Origin: Vulcanibacillus modesticaldus
GTDB lineage: Bacteria; Bacillota; Bacilli; Tepidibacillales; Tepidibacillaceae
Direction: 5' to 3'
Length of the DNA stretch: 46,485 nucleotides
NCBI RefSeq assembly: GCF_001730235.1
Contig: NZ_MIJF01000008.1
Span: 1-46,485 of the forward strand
The position numbers and the translations under genes were made by a program. The notes below the pieces were generated by a model that was not told where the DNA came from, made no database searches, and was given only the letters and a program-made list of their open reading frames with translations. Positions 44,354 to 46,485 of this stretch are shown here, in pieces; positions within the stretch are counted from its first letter, which is position 1, and every line of letters starts with the position of its first letter.

Positions 44354-45010
44354 ATGAACACTATTTATCTTTTTATTTTAGCATTAGCCGTGAGTTTAGA
44401 TAGCTTTGGCGTTGGGGTAACATATGGGCTTAGAAAGGTAAAAATTCCGAACACATCTATTTTCATAATCAGTTTGGCTTCTGCATCAATGATTTTATTA
44501 TCTATGCAATTAGGTGTATGGATTAGTATAATGATATCCCCATATTTAGCAAAATGGATAGGTGCAATAATTTTGATTATCGTTGGCTTATGGGCAATAT
44601 TCCAAGTATCTAATCATCATAAGCAAAATGATAATGAAGAAATAAAAAAACAGACACAACAGGAAGGGAAAAAGCTTCTTTCAATTGAAATAAAGAAATT
44701 AGGATTAGTAATCCAAATATTAAAAACTCCAATGGAGGCTGATATAGACCGTTCAGGAAAAATTTCATCTTTGGAAGCTGTATTTTTGGGTTTAGCCCTT
44801 TCGCTTGATGCTTTTGGGGCCGGTTTAGGAGCTGCTTTGGTTGGATTTAAACCATTATTTACTGCAATTACAATAGCAGGTATGAGTGGCTTGTTTATCC
44901 GTATTGGGATGAGATTGGGGTTTTGGTTTTCTGAGATCAAATGGTTGCAAAAGTTTACCATAGTACCTGGAATAATATTGGTGCTTATTGGGATCATGAA
45001 ATTTTTTTAA
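44354..45010 (+). CDS. ytaF: Sporulation membrane protein YtaF (MntP-like)
   Basis: 218 residues with six predicted helices in two halves, each with the repeat-like motif LALAVSLDSFGVGVTYGL (about 8-25) and LGLALSLDAFGAGLGAAL (about 144-161). The paired Asp residues resemble the metal sites of the MntP/LysE-type exporter superfamily. A central loop (about 90-130) contains an acidic DIDRSGKISSLEA stretch. YtaF is tied to sporulation in B. subtilis annotation; transport of a divalent cation is an inference. GGAGGGG precedes the ATG. Confidence 0.88.
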   Translation: MNTIYLFILALAVSLDSFGVGVTYGLRKVKIPNTSIFIISLASASMILLSMQLGVWISIMISPYLAKWIGAIILIIVGLWAIFQVSNHHKQNDNEEIKKQTQQEGKKLLSIEIKKLGLVIQILKTPMEADIDRSGKISSLEAVFLGLALSLDAFGAGLGAALVGFKPLFTAITIAGMSGLFIRIGMRLGFWFSEIKWLQKFTIVPGIILVLIGIMKFF

Positions 45011-45041
45011 ATTCAAAATTACTGGTATTAGGGTGAATAAA

Positions 45042-45638
45042 ATGTTAATAGGGCTAACAGGCGGAATAGCTAGTGGAAAAAGTACAGTAACAAAACTTTT
45101 TATGAATGAGGGGATTCCTGTTGTTGATGCAGATCTAATTGCTAGAGAAGTTGTAGAAGTTGGTAGAGAGGCCTGGAAAAAAATTGTTGATTATTTTGGT
45201 GAGGAAATTTTATTACCCGATAAATCCATCAATCGCAAAAAATTGGGTAATATTATTTTCCAAGATGAAAATAAACGAAAAAAATTAAATGAGATCACTC
45301 ACCCAATAATTATTTCTGAAATATTATCTAGGGCAAAAAAACTCCAGGTTACATACAAACGTGTGATCGTAGATATTCCATTATTATTTGAATCAAGAAG
45401 AGAATCTTTATTTGATCTTATTATTGTAGTGTATGTAGATAAAGAATCTCAAATAAAGAGATTAATGGAACGTGATCATATCGATAGAAATGAAGCATTA
45501 TCTAAGATTAATTCCCAAATCCCTTTGGATGATAAAATTAAATGGGCTGACATAGTAATTTATAACGATAAAACCATTGAGGAAACTAAAAAACAGGTCA
45601 TTGACATTATAAAAAAGATAAATGGGAAAGTTGGATAA
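45042..45638 (+). CDS. coaE: Dephospho-CoA kinase
   Basis: Last step of coenzyme A synthesis, phosphorylating dephospho-CoA. 198 residues from the ATG at 45042 (AGGGTG 6 nt upstream), giving MLIGLTGGIASGKSTV; a GTG at 45033 is part of that ribosome site. P-loop at 7-15. DADLIAREVVE (about 31-41), the substrate segment THPIIISEI (about 86-94), VDIPLLFES (about 109-117) and the lid RDHIDRNEA are all present. It follows ytaF closely and precedes the transglycosylase by 8 nt. Confidence 0.95.
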   Translation: MLIGLTGGIASGKSTVTKLFMNEGIPVVDADLIAREVVEVGREAWKKIVDYFGEEILLPDKSINRKKLGNIIFQDENKRKKLNEITHPIIISEILSRAKKLQVTYKRVIVDIPLLFESRRESLFDLIIVVYVDKESQIKRLMERDHIDRNEALSKINSQIPLDDKIKWADIVIYNDKTIEETKKQVIDIIKKINGKVG

Positions 45639-45646
45639 ATAAAATA

Positions 45647-46213
45647 ATGTTAAGCGTATTTATTTCCAAAAAAAATTTAATAATTTATACATTACTCTTT
45701 TTAGTTTTTTTATCGATCAATACTAAATGGCTCTGGGAATTGATTTATCCAATAAAGTATGAACATGAGATTGAGGAATATTCAAGACGTTTTGATGTCG
45801 ATCCATTTTTGATTTTATCTATTATTCAAGTAGAAACCAGTTTTGAAGAGGATAGAACCTCTAAAAAAGGTGCAGTAGGACCGATGCAAATTATGCCTGA
45901 TACAGCGATATGGATTATTGATCAAGCAGGTTTTTCATATAAGTTAGAGGATTTAGCAAAGCCTAAAGTAAACATTGCTTTAGGAAGTTGGTATGTATCA
46001 AATATTTTTCATCAGTTTGATAGAAACATAGTTGCTACAATTGCGGCATATAATGCTGGACCTAATAAAGTATCAAAGTGGTTTAAGGAAGGAATTTGGG
46101 ATGGTACCCTTGAAAAAGTAAATCGGATACCATATGGTGAAACAAGGCATTATATCCAAAGGGTATTATTTTTTTATGAACGTTATAAATGGATATATGA
46201 ATATCGTTTTTAA
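45647..46213 (+). CDS. Small membrane-anchored lytic transglycosylase
   Basis: 188 residues: an N-terminal membrane anchor or uncleaved signal (about 10-30, NLIIYTLLFLVFLSINTKWL) followed by an SLT goose-lysozyme-like domain. The catalytic Glu lies in SIIQVETSF (about 60-68), with the following GAVGPMQIMPDTA and AAYNAGPNKVSKWF motifs. It cleaves the MurNAc-GlcNAc bond of peptidoglycan outside the membrane. No good Shine-Dalgarno is seen near the ATG, so translation may be coupled to coaE, whose stop is 8 nt upstream. A hairpin starts 2 nt after the stop and the right-hand IS abuts it. Confidence 0.93.
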   Translation: MLSVFISKKNLIIYTLLFLVFLSINTKWLWELIYPIKYEHEIEEYSRRFDVDPFLILSIIQVETSFEEDRTSKKGAVGPMQIMPDTAIWIIDQAGFSYKLEDLAKPKVNIALGSWYVSNIFHQFDRNIVATIAAYNAGPNKVSKWFKEGIWDGTLEKVNRIPYGETRHYIQRVLFFYERYKWIYEYRF

Positions 46214-46214
46214 A

Positions 46215-46238
46215 AAAGAGTCACTTGGGTGACTCTTT
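46215..46238 (+). terminator. Hairpin after the transglycosylase gene, abutted by the IS
   Basis: AAAGAGTCAC (46215-46224) pairs perfectly with GTGACTCTTT (46229-46238), loop TTGG. The expected T-run is interrupted by CAGACTGAAGAC, the start of the IS inverted repeat, after only three T. Confidence 0.7.
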
Positions 46239-46253
46239 CAGACTGAAGACTAA
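46236..46253. repeat. Terminal inverted repeat of the right IS copy
   Basis: TTTCAGACTGAAGACTAA, matched in inverted orientation to 230-247. It lies between the hairpin and the stop codon of the transposase. Confidence 0.55.
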
Positions 46254-46255
46254 CC

Positions 46256-46485
46256 TCATGCTAAATTACCTAGTATGAAGTTATTTTTGTCAAAAATGCT
46301 TAAAATCTTGGATGAAATAAAAAATTGAGAGCGATTCGGACGTCTCTTCCACGTCCAATTCGCTAGCTTTTTCAAATTCATGGCAGCAAAAACTAACATC
46401 GCCTGCATCGAGACTTTTTTCAAACCTCTTAACGTAGTCCAACGCAAACCATGTTTCTCTTTCATATCTGCAAATACTCTTTCTA
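46256..46485 (-). CDS. IS1182-family transposase, C-terminal fragment
   Basis: The last 75 or so residues of a transposase, open to the window edge. The visible start ERVFADMKEKHGLRWTTLRG contains the C-terminal Glu region of the DDE core. MQAMLVFAAMNLKKLANWTW, a signature of IS1182-family proteins, comes next. A basic tail then runs to the TGA at 46256-46258. No internal stop is seen. The internal ATG at 46463-46465 is not a real start. Confidence 0.82.
   Translation of the reverse strand, partial: ERVFADMKEKHGLRWTTLRGLKKVSMQAMLVFAAMNLKKLANWTWKRRPNRSQFFISSKILSIFDKNNFILGNLA

Larger units (their letters stand above)
46236..46485 (-). mobile_element. IS1182-family insertion sequence, 3' end (runs off right edge)
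   Basis: This end of the second element has the terminal repeat and the last part of the transposase gene. It has the same strand orientation as the left copy. Whether the two copies are identical cannot be tested, because the visible parts do not overlap. Confidence 0.72.

Overview
The window is AT-rich DNA from a low-GC, endospore-forming Firmicute. Strong AGGAGG-type ribosome sites, sporulation genes (ytrH, ytrI, ytaF, four YheC/YheD-type genes) and a gene order that largely follows the Bacillus subtilis dnaE-malS-acc-pfkA-pyk-citZ-icd-mdh-phoPR-polA-mutM-ytaF-coaE chromosome segment place it in Bacillales. A two-subunit iron-sulfur (class I) fumarase beside citZ-icd-mdh suggests a less aerobic, perhaps thermophilic, lineage (Vulcanibacillus or Tepidibacillus would fit). 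The lineage is an inference.

Layout. 1-247: the 5' end of an IS1182-family element whose transposase runs off the left edge. 250-5962 (minus): a GNAT-like acetyltransferase gene and four tandem ATP-grasp genes of the YheC/YheD family, divergent from yheB and yheA (6080-7621). 7652-10137 (plus): ytkL, ytpI and ytoI. 10198-11295 (minus): a 62-residue unknown protein, then ytrI and ytrH. 11484-19060 (plus): dnaE, malic enzyme, a FadR-type regulator, accD and accA. 19235-23065: pfkA, pyk, fxsA and ytwI. 23282-28454: citZ, icd, mdh and the two fumarase subunits. 28821-36532: an oligopeptide ABC transporter with two near-duplicate binding proteins, then oppB, C, D and F. 36670-37065 (minus): a DUF3899 membrane protein. 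37220-46213: phoP, phoR, a prohibitin-like protein, polA, mutM, ytaF, coaE and a small lytic transglycosylase. 46236-46485: the 3' end of a second IS1182-family element, running off the right edge.

Function. The middle of the window is central carbon metabolism: glycolysis exit (PfkA, Pyk), malate-pyruvate exchange (malic enzyme), commitment to fatty acids (AccDA) and four TCA-cycle steps. Peptide import, phosphate sensing and replication/repair (DnaE, PolA, MutM) lie around it. No rRNA, tRNA, CRISPR array, prophage or toxin-antitoxin module was recognised.

The best leads are: the four-gene ATP-grasp plus acetyltransferase cluster, whose chemistry is unknown; a perfect FadR-type palindrome at the likely transcription start of the malic enzyme-regulator pair; an 18-bp palindrome over the citZ promoter; two oppA genes with matching leader elements and a 195-bp block of perfect identity inside otherwise diverged copies; and two IS1182-family ends that both abut the 3' foot of a stem-loop lying at the end of a gene.
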